64,000 nt of DNA, taken from the NCBI RefSeq assembly GCF_965342175.1, contig NZ_CBDRBL010000005.1, positions 62,001 through 126,000 of the forward strand. Reading direction: 5' to 3'. Source of the stretch: Actinacidiphila sp965342175 (GTDB taxonomy: Bacteria > Actinomycetota > Actinomycetes > Streptomycetales > Streptomycetaceae). The notes beneath the pieces were generated by a model. The model was not told the origin of the DNA. It was given only the letters and a program-made list of their open reading frames with translations, and ran no database searches. This document shows, piece after piece, positions 27,337-35,784 of this stretch. A program made the position numbers and the translations under genes. Position 1 is the stretch's first letter; each line of letters opens with the position of its first letter.

Positions 27337-27939
27337 TTACTCGGCAGCGGCCTCGGCGCCCTCGCCCTCGGCGCCCTCGCCCTCGGCGGGAGCCTCGGCC
27401 TGGGCGGCGACGACCTGCAGGACGACGGTGTCCTCGTCGACGGCCAGCGTGGTGCCCTTGGGCAGCGGGATGTCCTTGGCGAGGATGGAGGTACCGGCCT
27501 CCAGGCCCTCGACGGAGACGGTGACGCCGTCGGGGATGTGGGTCGCCTCGGCCTCGACCGGCAGCGAGTTCAGGACGTGCTCCAGCAGGTTGCCGCCCGG
27601 GGCCAGCTCGCCCTCGGTGCTGACGACGACCTCGACGGTGACCTTCTCGCCGCGCTTGACCGCGAGCAGGTCCACGTGCTCCAGGAAGCCCTTCAGCGGG
27701 TCGCGCTGGACGGCCTTGGGGATGACCAGCTCCTTGCCGTCGCCCTCGATGTCCAGGCTGATCAGGACGTTCGGGGTGCGCAGGGCGAGCAGCAGCTCGT
27801 GGCCGGGCAGGGTGACGTGCTTGGGCTCGGCGCCGTGGCCGTAGATGACGCCGGGGACCTGGTGGGCACGGCGGACGCGACGGGCCGCGCCCTTGCCGAA
27901 CTCGGTACGCACCTGCGCGGTGATCTGGACCTCGGACAT
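27337..27939 (-). CDS. rplY: 50S ribosomal protein L25 (general stress type, CTC)
   Basis: L25 binds 5S rRNA in the large subunit. The 200-residue protein is the longer CTC-type form. It has an N-terminal L25 beta-barrel (VQITAQVRTEFGKGAARRVRRAHQVPGVIYGHG ... PLKGFLEHVDLLAV), then a TL5-like C-terminal domain (LLEHVLNSLPVEAEATHIPDGVTVSVEGL), ending in an acidic Glu/Ala tail. The ATG at 27939 follows GAGGAG. It lies between prs and pth, as usual. Confidence 0.93.
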   Translation of the reverse strand: MSEVQITAQVRTEFGKGAARRVRRAHQVPGVIYGHGAEPKHVTLPGHELLLALRTPNVLISLDIEGDGKELVIPKAVQRDPLKGFLEHVDLLAVKRGEKVTVEVVVSTEGELAPGGNLLEHVLNSLPVEAEATHIPDGVTVSVEGLEAGTSILAKDIPLPKGTTLAVDEDTVVLQVVAAQAEAPAEGEGAEGEGAEAAAE

Positions 27940-28166
27940 GGGGATCACACTCCTCGTGGAGACGACGGGACTCGTGTCGGTCGCCCAGCCCACGACGGGC
28001 CGTTCCACTTGCGAGGAGCGCGTCGATAACGGAGGGCCCGCACAGACGCGGACGGCCTCCCTCGCCGAGCAACTCGCTGAGTCTACCCGGCGGGGAGGCC
28101 GCCCCGGAAATCGATCAGTGGGCGCGCAACGCGGCCCGCGACCGTGGTGCGCGGTGGGCGCCCGTG

Positions 28167-29144
28167 TCAGTGCCCGTCTTCGAAGAGGCTGGTCACGGAG
28201 CCGTCCTCGAAGACCTCGCGGACCGCGTTGGCGATCGTCGGAGCGATCGACAGCACCGTGATCTTGTCCAGGTGGAGCTCGCCCGGCGTCGGCAGCGTGT
28301 CGGTGAAGACGAACTCGCTGACCCGGGAGTTCTTCAGCCGGTCCGCGGCCGGGCCGGACAGGACGCCGTGGGTGGCGGTCACGATGACGTCCTCGGCGCC
28401 GTTGGCGAACAGCGCGTCGGCCGCGGCGCAGATGGTGCCGCCGGTGTCGATCATGTCGTCCACCAGGACGCAGATGCGGCCGCGCACATCGCCGACCACC
28501 TCGTGCACGGTGACCTGGTTGGCGACGTCCGGGTCGCGCCGCTTGTGGACGATCGCCAGCGGCGCACCCAGGCGGTCGCACCAGCGGTCGGCCACGCGCA
28601 CCCGGCCGGCGTCGGGGGAGACGACGGTCAGCTTCGAGCGGTCGACCTTCGCGGCCACGTAGTCCGCCAGGATCGGCAGCGCGAACAGGTGGTCCACCGG
28701 GCCGTCGAAGAAGCCCTGGATCTGGTCGGTGTGCAGGTCGACGGTGAGGATGCGGTCGGCGCCCGCGGTCTTCATCAGGTCGGCGACAAGGCGGGCCGAG
28801 ATCGGCTCGCGGCCGCGGTGCTTCTTGTCCTGGCGGGCGTAGCCGTAGAAGGGCACGACCACGGTGATGCGCTTGGCGGAGGCCCGCTTCAGCGCGTCGA
28901 TCATGATCAGCTGCTCCATGAGCCACTTGTTGATGGGAGCGGTGTGGCTCTGTATGACGAAGGCGTCCGAGCCGCGCGCCGACTCCTCGAAGCGCACGTA
29001 GATCTCGCCGTTCGCGAAGTCGAAGGCCTTCGTCGGCACAAGGTTGACGCCCAGCTCACGTGCCACCTCCTCCGCGAGCTCGGGGTGTGCGCGGCCGGAG
29101 AAGAGCATGAGCTTCTTCTCACCGGTCGTCTTGATCCCGGTCAC
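28167..29144 (-). CDS. prs: Ribose-phosphate pyrophosphokinase
   Basis: Prs makes PRPP from ribose-5-phosphate and ATP, feeding nucleotide, histidine and tryptophan synthesis. The 325 residues carry FANGEIYVRFEES, the catalytic loop YARQDKKHRGREPISA, the TVDLHTDQIQGFF metal site, SPDAGRVRVADRW and the PRPP loop VLVDDMIDTGGT. Starts with GTG at 29144, preceded by AAGGAG. It lies about 150 bases downstream of glmU and about 230 upstream of rplY. Confidence 0.95.
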   Translation of the reverse strand: MTGIKTTGEKKLMLFSGRAHPELAEEVARELGVNLVPTKAFDFANGEIYVRFEESARGSDAFVIQSHTAPINKWLMEQLIMIDALKRASAKRITVVVPFYGYARQDKKHRGREPISARLVADLMKTAGADRILTVDLHTDQIQGFFDGPVDHLFALPILADYVAAKVDRSKLTVVSPDAGRVRVADRWCDRLGAPLAIVHKRRDPDVANQVTVHEVVGDVRGRICVLVDDMIDTGGTICAAADALFANGAEDVIVTATHGVLSGPAADRLKNSRVSEFVFTDTLPTPGELHLDKITVLSIAPTIANAVREVFEDGSVTSLFEDGH

Positions 29145-29295
29145 TGCACCGTCTCCTTGGTGTTCAACGCAGCTTCGCCTTCGGTCAGGGGAGCTGGCGG
29201 AATTGTGTGCACCTCACACGGTACGCGCTGCATGGCGCGACCGCGCACGTGGGGAAGGCCACTTCGCCTCCGCTCCCCGTCAGCCGCGTGGCCGG

Positions 29296-30735
29296 TCAGA
29301 CCTCCGGGGCTGCCTGGGCGGCCTGTTCGGCGGCGTGGGCCGCGGCGCTGCCGGGCCGCTTCCTGGCCACCCAGCCCTCGATGTTGCGCTGCTGCCCGCG
29401 CGCGACGGCGAGCGAACCGGCCGGCACGTCCTTGGTGATCACCGAGCCCGCGGCGGTGTAGGCGCCGTCCCCGACTGTCACGGGGGCCACGAACATGTTG
29501 TCGGAGCCGGTGCGGCAGTGGGAGCCGATCGTGGTGTGGTGCTTGTGCTGCCCGTCGTAGTTCACGAAGACGCTGGCGGCGCCGATGTTGGTGTGGTCGC
29601 CGATCGTCGCGTCGCCGACGTACGACAGATGCGGCACCTTGGTGCCCTCGCCGACGGTGGCGTTCTTCATCTCGACGTAGGTGCCGGCCTTCGACTTCGG
29701 GCCGAGCCGGGTGCCCGGGCGCAGATAGGCGTAGGGGCCGACCGTGGCGGCCTCGCCGATCTCCGCGCCCACGGCCACGGTGTTGCTCACCGTCGCGCCG
29801 GGGCCGACCGATGTGTCGGTCAGCGTGCAGTTGGGGCCGACCTCGGCGCCCGGGGCGAGCCGGGTCGTGCCGTAGAGCTGGGTGTTCGGCAGTACAAGGG
29901 TGTCGGGTGCGAACTCCACCGTGACGTCCACCCAGGTCGACACCGGGTCCATGATCGTCGCGCCGGCCAGCATCGCCCGGTTCAGCAGCCGGTCGTTGAG
30001 GATGCGGCGGGCCTCGGCGAGCTGTACGCGGTTGTTGATGCCGGCGATCTCCCGGTGGTCCTCGGCGGCCGAGGCGCCGACGCGGTGGCCGGCCTCGCGC
30101 AGGATGCCGAGGGTGTCGGTGAGGTACTCCTCGCCCTGGGCGTTGTCGGTGGTCACCTTGGCCAGCGCCTCCGCGAGCAGTTGTGCGTCGAAGGCGTACA
30201 CCCCGGAGTTGATCTCACGCAGCGCCCGCTGCTCGTCGGTGGCGTCCTTCTGCTCGACGATGGCGAGCACCGAGCCGTCGTCGCCGCGGACGATGCGGCC
30301 GTAGCCGGTCGGGTCGGGCACCTCGGCGGTCAGCACGGTGACGGCGTTGCCGTCGGCGGCGTGCGCCTCGACCAGCGCGCGCAGGGTGTCCGGGGTGAGC
30401 AGCGGGGTGTCGCCTGCGGCGATCACCACCGTGCCGGTCAGCTCCGGGAGTTCCGCGAGGCCGGCCCGGACGGCGTGGCCGGTGCCGTTCCGCTCGTACT
30501 GCACGGCGGTGCGGACCGACGCGTCGGTCTCGGCCAGGTGGGCGGTCACCTGCTCGCGGGCGTGGCCGACGACGACCAGCAGGTGCTCGGGCTCGAGCGC
30601 GCGGGCCGCCGCCACGACGTGCCCGACCAGTGTCCGGCCGCTGATCGCGTGCAGGACCTTGGGAGTCGCGGACTTCATACGGGTGCCCTCACCCGCGGCA
30701 AGGACGATGACGGCAGCCGGGCGGTGGGCGCTCAC
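29296..30735 (-). CDS. glmU: Bifunctional GlmU (GlcNAc-1-P uridyltransferase / GlcN-1-P acetyltransferase)
   Basis: GlmU makes UDP-GlcNAc for peptidoglycan. The 479 residues have an N-terminal nucleotidyltransferase domain (VLAAGEGTRMKSATPKVLH near residue 12, AAGDTPLL, EYLTD) to about 235. A left-handed beta-helix acetyltransferase follows, with hexapeptide repeats and the catalytic region SYVGDATIGDHTNIGAASVFVNYDG. The tail (about 455-479) is Ala-rich. GTG at 30735 follows GAGGAG. It sits just downstream of tRNA-Gln, separated by a terminator. Confidence 0.95.
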   Translation of the reverse strand: MSAHRPAAVIVLAAGEGTRMKSATPKVLHAISGRTLVGHVVAAARALEPEHLLVVVGHAREQVTAHLAETDASVRTAVQYERNGTGHAVRAGLAELPELTGTVVIAAGDTPLLTPDTLRALVEAHAADGNAVTVLTAEVPDPTGYGRIVRGDDGSVLAIVEQKDATDEQRALREINSGVYAFDAQLLAEALAKVTTDNAQGEEYLTDTLGILREAGHRVGASAAEDHREIAGINNRVQLAEARRILNDRLLNRAMLAGATIMDPVSTWVDVTVEFAPDTLVLPNTQLYGTTRLAPGAEVGPNCTLTDTSVGPGATVSNTVAVGAEIGEAATVGPYAYLRPGTRLGPKSKAGTYVEMKNATVGEGTKVPHLSYVGDATIGDHTNIGAASVFVNYDGQHKHHTTIGSHCRTGSDNMFVAPVTVGDGAYTAAGSVITKDVPAGSLAVARGQQRNIEGWVARKRPGSAAAHAAEQAAQAAPEV

Positions 30736-30802
30736 GGAAGGGCTCCTCGGCGTGGGGTGATGGTCACCCGAAGGATACCGGGGCGTTTCGGGCGGTGAAC
30801 GC

Positions 30803-30834
30803 GGAAGGGTCGCGGCGCTCGCCGCGACCCTTCC
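30803..30834 (-). terminator. Terminator of the tRNA-Gln transcript
   Basis: GGAAGGGTCGCGG (30803-30815) pairs perfectly with CCGCGACCCTTCC (30822-30834) around a 6-base loop. It starts 8 bases beyond the tRNA 3' end on the minus strand and precedes glmU. Confidence 0.8.
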
Positions 30835-30841
30835 ACCCGCG

Positions 30842-30912
30842 CTCCGCTGCCAGGATTCGAACCCGGACTTAAGGGACCAAAACCCTCAGTGCTGCCGTTA
30901 CACCACAGCGGA
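30842..30912 (-). tRNA. tRNA-Gln (anticodon TTG)
   Basis: The 71-base cloverleaf folds cleanly: acceptor TCCGCTG/CAGCGGA with discriminator G; D arm containing GGTGTAACGGCAGC; anticodon stem GAGGG/CCCTT with loop TTTTGGT, so TTG reads CAA and CAG; T arm CCGGG-TTCGAAT-CCTGG. CCA is not encoded. A tRNA-Gln next to glmU is usual in Streptomyces. Confidence 0.95.
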
Positions 30913-31098
30913 TGGACGCCCCGGCCGAGCAGGATATCCGTCCACCTGCCCCGCCGGCCCCCACCACTATGCCGCACTGGCCGCCTCCCGTGCGACGAGA
31001 AAGACCGGTGCTGTCCCTCCACGAACGTGGGTACATCTCACAAGAGCCGCATAGCGTCGACACGCGCGCTCTGGCCGTCCGCAACTTAGCGCTGCCAT

Positions 31099-31116
31099 AC
31101 TTACGAAGCCGTAAGT
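31099..31116. promoter_or_regulatory. Palindromic operator upstream of the desaturase
   Basis: ACTTACG (31099-31105) and CGTAAGT (31110-31116) form a perfect inverted repeat with a 4-base centre, 40 bases before the desaturase ATG. A third half-site-like TTACGG overlaps its right edge. The next gene downstream encodes a TetR-family protein, the obvious candidate to bind here. Confidence 0.65.
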
Positions 31117-31155
31117 TACGGTGGCGTAGCCCCCGACCTTCATTGAGGGACCACC

Positions 31156-32145
31156 ATGACCACACAGACCGACGTGATCACCGAGTCCCCGGACCCCGGT
31201 GCCGGCGGCGGGGCCCCCGCTCCCCGCGCCACCCTCGGTGGTGACAAGAAGCAGTCGCTCGAGCAGATCACCCTCGGACTCTTCATCGGCATCCCCTTCC
31301 TCGCCCTTGTCGCGGCCGTCCCGCTCGCCTGGGGATGGGGCATGAGCTGGCTCGACCTCGGGCTGATGGTGGGGATGTACTTCCTCGGCTGCCACGGCAT
31401 CACCATCGGCTTCCACCGGCACTTCACGCACGGCTCGTTCAAGGCCAAGCGCCCGCTGAAGATCGCCCTGGCCATCGCCGGGTCGATGGCGGTCGAGGGG
31501 CCGATCGTGCGCTGGGTCGCCGACCACCGCAGGCACCACAAGTTCTCCGACGCCGAAGGCGACCCGCACAGCCCCTGGCGGTACGGCGAGACCGTCCCCG
31601 CCCTGCTCAAGGGCCTGTGGTGGGCCCACATGGGATGGATGTTCGACGAGGAGCAGACCCCCCAGCACAAGTACGCCCCCGACCTGATCAAGGACCCGGC
31701 GATCCGCCGGATCAGCCGCGACTTCTGGCTGTGGACGACGGTCTCCCTGCTGCTCCCGCCGCTGATCGGCGGCCTGGCGACGATGTCCTGGACCGGTGCG
31801 GCCACCGCCTTCTTCTGGGGCTCCCTGGTCCGCGTGGCCCTGCTGCACCACGTCACCTGGTCGATCAACTCGATCTGCCACGCGGTCGGCAAGCGCCCCT
31901 TCCGCTCCCGCGACAAGTCGGGCAACGTCTGGTGGCTGGCCGTGCTGTCCTGCGGCGAGTCCTGGCACAACCTGCACCACGCCGACCCCACCGCTGCCCG
32001 GCACGGGGTGCTGCGCGGCCAGATCGACTCCAGCGCCCGCATCATCCGCTGGTTCGAACTCCTCGGCTGGGCCAGTGACGTACGGTGGCCGAGCGCTGAC
32101 CGCATCGCGGCCCGCCGCCGGGAGGACGTCGGCGAAGCGGCATGA
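31156..32145 (+). CDS. Membrane acyl-CoA (delta-9 type) fatty acid desaturase
   Basis: A 329-residue membrane di-iron desaturase of the stearoyl-CoA/DesA3 type that introduces a double bond into saturated acyl chains. All three histidine boxes are present: HRHFTH (His87-His92), HRRHH (His124-His128) and HNLHH (His271-His275). Hydrophobic pairs lie between them. The ATG at 31156 follows GAGGG. It is followed after 7 bases by a TetR gene, and a palindrome lies in its promoter. Together these suggest control of membrane unsaturation. Confidence 0.92.
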   Translation: MTTQTDVITESPDPGAGGGAPAPRATLGGDKKQSLEQITLGLFIGIPFLALVAAVPLAWGWGMSWLDLGLMVGMYFLGCHGITIGFHRHFTHGSFKAKRPLKIALAIAGSMAVEGPIVRWVADHRRHHKFSDAEGDPHSPWRYGETVPALLKGLWWAHMGWMFDEEQTPQHKYAPDLIKDPAIRRISRDFWLWTTVSLLLPPLIGGLATMSWTGAATAFFWGSLVRVALLHHVTWSINSICHAVGKRPFRSRDKSGNVWWLAVLSCGESWHNLHHADPTAARHGVLRGQIDSSARIIRWFELLGWASDVRWPSADRIAARRREDVGEAA

Positions 32146-32152
32146 TGGGCGG

Positions 32153-32824
32153 GTGAGCGACGGCAGAAGTAGCAGCAGGGGCAGCGACGGCGCACCGTCG
32201 CGGCGTACCCGGCGGGTGCGCATGACGGGCAAGGAACGCCGCGAGCAACTCCTCGACGTGGGGCGCGCGCTCTTCGCCGAACGCGGTTTCGAGGGCACCT
32301 CCGTCGAGGAGATCGCCCACAAGGCGGGCGTGTCCAAGCCGGTCGTGTACGAGCACTTCGGCGGCAAGGAAGGCCTCTACGCCGTCGTCGTGGACCGTGA
32401 GATGCGCTGCCTGCTGGACATGGTCACCGGTGCCCTGACCGGTGGCCACCCCCGGGAACTGCTGGAAGAGGCCGCCTTCGCCCTGCTCGACTACATCGAG
32501 CAGGACACCGACGGCTTCCGGATCCTCGTCCGGGACTCGCCGGTCGCCCAGTCGACCGGCACCTTCGCCTCGTTGATCAGTGACATCGCCACCCAGGTGG
32601 AGGACATCCTGGGCATGGAGTTCAAGCAGCGCGGCTTCGACGCCAAGCTCGCCCCGCTCTACGCGCAGGCGCTGGTCGGGATGGTCGCGCTCACCGGGCA
32701 GTGGTGGCTGGACGCCCAGAAGCCCAAGAAGGCGGAGGTCGTCGCCCATCTGGTGAACCTCTCCTGGAACGGGCTGTCCGGACTGGAGCCCAGGCCCCGC
32801 CTGATCGGCCACCGCAAGAACTGA
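32153..32824 (+). CDS. TetR-family regulator, probably of the desaturase
   Basis: 223 residues. After a Ser/Arg-rich leader, the TetR helix-turn-helix occupies about 26-70 (GKERREQLLDVGRALFAERGFEGTSVEEIAHKAGVSKPVVYEHFGGKEGLY). A helical ligand/dimer domain follows. GTG at 32153 is 7 bases after the desaturase stop, so the two are an operon. By analogy with DesT/FasR-type regulators the ligand may be an acyl-CoA; that is inference. Confidence 0.88.
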   Translation: MSDGRSSSRGSDGAPSRRTRRVRMTGKERREQLLDVGRALFAERGFEGTSVEEIAHKAGVSKPVVYEHFGGKEGLYAVVVDREMRCLLDMVTGALTGGHPRELLEEAAFALLDYIEQDTDGFRILVRDSPVAQSTGTFASLISDIATQVEDILGMEFKQRGFDAKLAPLYAQALVGMVALTGQWWLDAQKPKKAEVVAHLVNLSWNGLSGLEPRPRLIGHRKN

Positions 32825-32851
32825 CGCCGTCGCGGGCGACGCCCCGGCGCG

Positions 32852-32899
32852 ACGGCGAGGGCGGTACCTCCCCCTGCGGGGAGGCACCGCCCTCGCCGT
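32852..32899. terminator. Bidirectional hairpin between TetR gene and ppc
   Basis: A stem of over 20 base pairs runs from ACGGCGAGGGCGGT (32852 on) through CCTCCCC, a CTGC loop and GGGGAGG to ACCGCCCTCGCCGT (to 32899), with one mismatch. It sits between convergent stops. Confidence 0.85.
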
Positions 32900-32915
32900 G
32901 TCCAGAGGGGCCAGG

Positions 32916-35645
32916 TCAGCCGGTGTTGCGCAGCCCCGCCGCCACGCCGTTGACCGTCAGCAGCAGCGCGCGGGCGAGCAGCGGGTCGGGCTCCTCGCCC
33001 CGCGCGGCGGCCTCGCGCTGCCGGTGCAGGAGCGCCACCTGCAGATAGGAGATCGGGTCCAGGTAGGCGTCCCGGATCCGGAAGGTCTGCTGGAGCACCG
33101 GCTGCGCGTCCAGGAGCGCGTCCTCACCGGTGATCCGCAGCACCTCGGCGACCGTCAGCTCGTGCTCGGCCTTGATCGCGTCGAAGACGTGCCGGAGCTC
33201 GTCCGGCACCAGGGTGTCGACGTAGTGCCCGGCGATCCGCAGGTCCGTCTTGGCCAGCGTCATCTCGACGTTGGACAGGAAGTTCCGGAAGAAGTGCCAC
33301 TGCTCGTACGCCTCGGCGATGTCCGCCTCCAGGCCCGCCTCGCGGGCGGCCTTGAGGCCTGATCCCACGCCGAACCAGCCGGGCACGATCTGCCGCGACT
33401 GCGTCCAGCCGAACACCCACGGGATGGCCCGCAGCCCGTCCAGGCCGGCCCCGCTGTCCGGGCGGCGCGAGGGGCGCGAGCCCAGGTGCAGCTCGGCCAG
33501 CTGGTCCACCGGGGTGGAGGCGAAGAAGTACGCCGGCAGGTCCGGATCCTCCACCAGCCGCCGGTACGCCTCGTGCGCGGCGTCGGAGACCACGTCCATG
33601 GCCGCGTCCCAGCGCGACAGCGCCTCCTCGGACTGCCGGGGCGCGGTGTGCAGCGCCGAGGCCTGCAGCGTGGCCGAGACCGTCAGTTCCAGGTTCTCCC
33701 TCGCCAGGGACGGGATCAGGTACTTGTCGGAGATGACCTCGCCTTGCTCGGTCACCTTGATCTCGCCCTCCAGCGTGCCCCACGGCTGCGCCAGGATCGC
33801 GTCGTGCGTCGGGCCGCCGCCCCGGCCGACCGTGCCGCCGCGGCCGTGGAACAGCCGCAGCCGCACCCCGTGGCGGTGCGCCACGTCGCGCAGCCGGCGC
33901 TGCGCCCGGTGGATCTCCCACTGCGAGGTCGTGATGCCGCCGAACTTCGACGAGTCGCTGTAGCCCAGCATGACCTCCTGCACGTCGCCGCGGAGCGAGA
34001 CGAGCTTGCGGTAGGAGGGGTCGGAGAGCATCTCGTCGAGCAGCCGGTCGGCGACCTTCAGCTCGTCGGTGGTCTCCAGCAGCGGCACGATGCCGATCTT
34101 GGCGACGCCCGCGTGCAGGTCGATCAGCCCGGCCTCACGGGCCAGCACCGCCGCCGCGAAGACGTCGTCGGAGCCCAGGCACATGGAGATGATGTACGAC
34201 TCGACGATCTCCGGCCCGAACCGCTCGAAGGCCTCCCGCACCGTGTGGAAGACGCCCAGCGTCTTCGCCCCCGCGGCGTCCAGCGGCGCGGGGGAGGGCG
34301 CCAGCGGACGCCGCGACCGCAGCTCCTTGGCGAGCAGTTTGCGCCGGTAGTCCCGCGGCATGTCCGCGTACCGCCAGGACTCCTCGCCCAGCCGGTCGAA
34401 GAGCTGGCCCAGGGCGTGGTGGTGGGCGTCGGCGTGCTCGCGGACGTCCATCGTGGCCAGTTGCAGGCCGAAGGCGGCGATCGTGCGGATGGTCCGGTCC
34501 AGCCGGCCGGTGGCGATCAGCTCGCCGCGGTTGGCGCGCAGCGAGTCCTGCAGCAGCCGCAGATCGGCCAGGAGGCCGGTGGTGCCGAGGTAGTCGCGGC
34601 CGGGCACGTGCGGTGTGCCGGCGGCCAGCCGCTCCCGGGTGTTGAGCAGCTTCTGCCGGATGCAGGTGGCCTTGAGGCGGTAGGGCTCCTCCGCGTTCAG
34701 CCGCTTGTAGCGGGGGCTGATCTCCGGCAGGCGCCGCAGGTCCTCCTCCAGGTCGGCCAGCAGCTCGGGGGAGGCGCCGCAGTTGCGGATCGAGTTGGAC
34801 AGCGCCGCGCGCAGTTCGTCGACCAGCGCCAGGGCGTCGGTGATGCCGTGCTCGTGCTGCAGGATCAGCACGTCCCAGGTGACCTGCGGGGTCACGTTGG
34901 GGTTGCCGTCCCGGTCGCCGCCGATCCAGGTGCCGAAGGTCAGCGGGCGGGTCTCCGCGGGCAGCGGCACGCCGACCCGGTCGAGCTCGACCGCCAGGTC
35001 CTCGAGCACGTCGCCGACCGCGCCGGCGTGCAACTCGTCCAGGTAGTAGATGGCGTTGCGCGCCTCGTCGGCGGGTTCGGGGCGCACGACCCGCAGTTCG
35101 TCGGTCTGCCAGAGCAGATCGATGTTCTCGGCCAGCCGAAGGTCGCTGCGGCGGCGGTCGCCGCCGGCCGTGCTGGACTCCTCCAGCAGGGCGGCGATCA
35201 CCCGCAGCTTGTTCAGCACGCTGCGGCGGGCCGCCTCGGTGGGGTGCGCGGTGAAGACGGGGCGCACGTTGAGGTTGCGCACCGTCTGGCGCAGGTGCTC
35301 CGGGTCGGCGTCCTTGAGCAGGTCGACCGTACGGGCCAGCAGCCCTCCGTCGACCGCCCTGCGCGAGCGCAGTTCACGGCCGCGGTGCACCTGCTCGGTG
35401 ACGTTCGCGAGGTGGAAGTAGGTGGAGAACGCCCGTACCAGCTTGGCCGCGGTCTCCAGATCGGTCTCGCCGAGCAGGGCGGCGGCGGCCTCGCCGTCGC
35501 TGCGGGTCAGTGCCCGCACCTTCTCGACCAGATCGAGGAGCTCCGGGCCCTCCTGCCGGACGAGTGTCCCGCCGAGAAGGTCTCCCAGGCGGCGGATGTC
35601 CGCGCGGAGGGGGGCGCTGCCGGTGGTGTTGTCGGCGCTGCTCAC
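32916..35645 (-). CDS. ppc: Phosphoenolpyruvate carboxylase
   Basis: Ppc carboxylates PEP to oxaloacetate, replenishing the citric acid cycle. The product is 909 residues, the normal size. Catalytic blocks are intact: VFTAHPTEAARRSVLNKL (active-site His), FGTWIGGDRDGNPNVT, MLGYSDSSKFGGITTSQW, RLFHGRGGTVGRGGGPTH and a C-terminal end in NG-type VNGVAAGLRNTG. GTG at 35645 follows GAGGAG; the longer open frame upstream is not coding. Confidence 0.95.
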   Translation of the reverse strand: MSSADNTTGSAPLRADIRRLGDLLGGTLVRQEGPELLDLVEKVRALTRSDGEAAAALLGETDLETAAKLVRAFSTYFHLANVTEQVHRGRELRSRRAVDGGLLARTVDLLKDADPEHLRQTVRNLNVRPVFTAHPTEAARRSVLNKLRVIAALLEESSTAGGDRRRSDLRLAENIDLLWQTDELRVVRPEPADEARNAIYYLDELHAGAVGDVLEDLAVELDRVGVPLPAETRPLTFGTWIGGDRDGNPNVTPQVTWDVLILQHEHGITDALALVDELRAALSNSIRNCGASPELLADLEEDLRRLPEISPRYKRLNAEEPYRLKATCIRQKLLNTRERLAAGTPHVPGRDYLGTTGLLADLRLLQDSLRANRGELIATGRLDRTIRTIAAFGLQLATMDVREHADAHHHALGQLFDRLGEESWRYADMPRDYRRKLLAKELRSRRPLAPSPAPLDAAGAKTLGVFHTVREAFERFGPEIVESYIISMCLGSDDVFAAAVLAREAGLIDLHAGVAKIGIVPLLETTDELKVADRLLDEMLSDPSYRKLVSLRGDVQEVMLGYSDSSKFGGITTSQWEIHRAQRRLRDVAHRHGVRLRLFHGRGGTVGRGGGPTHDAILAQPWGTLEGEIKVTEQGEVISDKYLIPSLARENLELTVSATLQASALHTAPRQSEEALSRWDAAMDVVSDAAHEAYRRLVEDPDLPAYFFASTPVDQLAELHLGSRPSRRPDSGAGLDGLRAIPWVFGWTQSRQIVPGWFGVGSGLKAAREAGLEADIAEAYEQWHFFRNFLSNVEMTLAKTDLRIAGHYVDTLVPDELRHVFDAIKAEHELTVAEVLRITGEDALLDAQPVLQQTFRIRDAYLDPISYLQVALLHRQREAAARGEEPDPLLARALLLTVNGVAAGLRNTG

Positions 35646-35784
35646 AGGTGCGGCTCCTCGTGCAGTGGATGGTCGGCGGCAATGTCCGGACCGCGCTGTC
35701 CGACGGCACCAAGGATAGGCCGGGGCCTTCGCCCGGACCGGGGCTGCCCGCCAGGCGGACAGCCCCGCGTCTAGGCTGGCCGGT

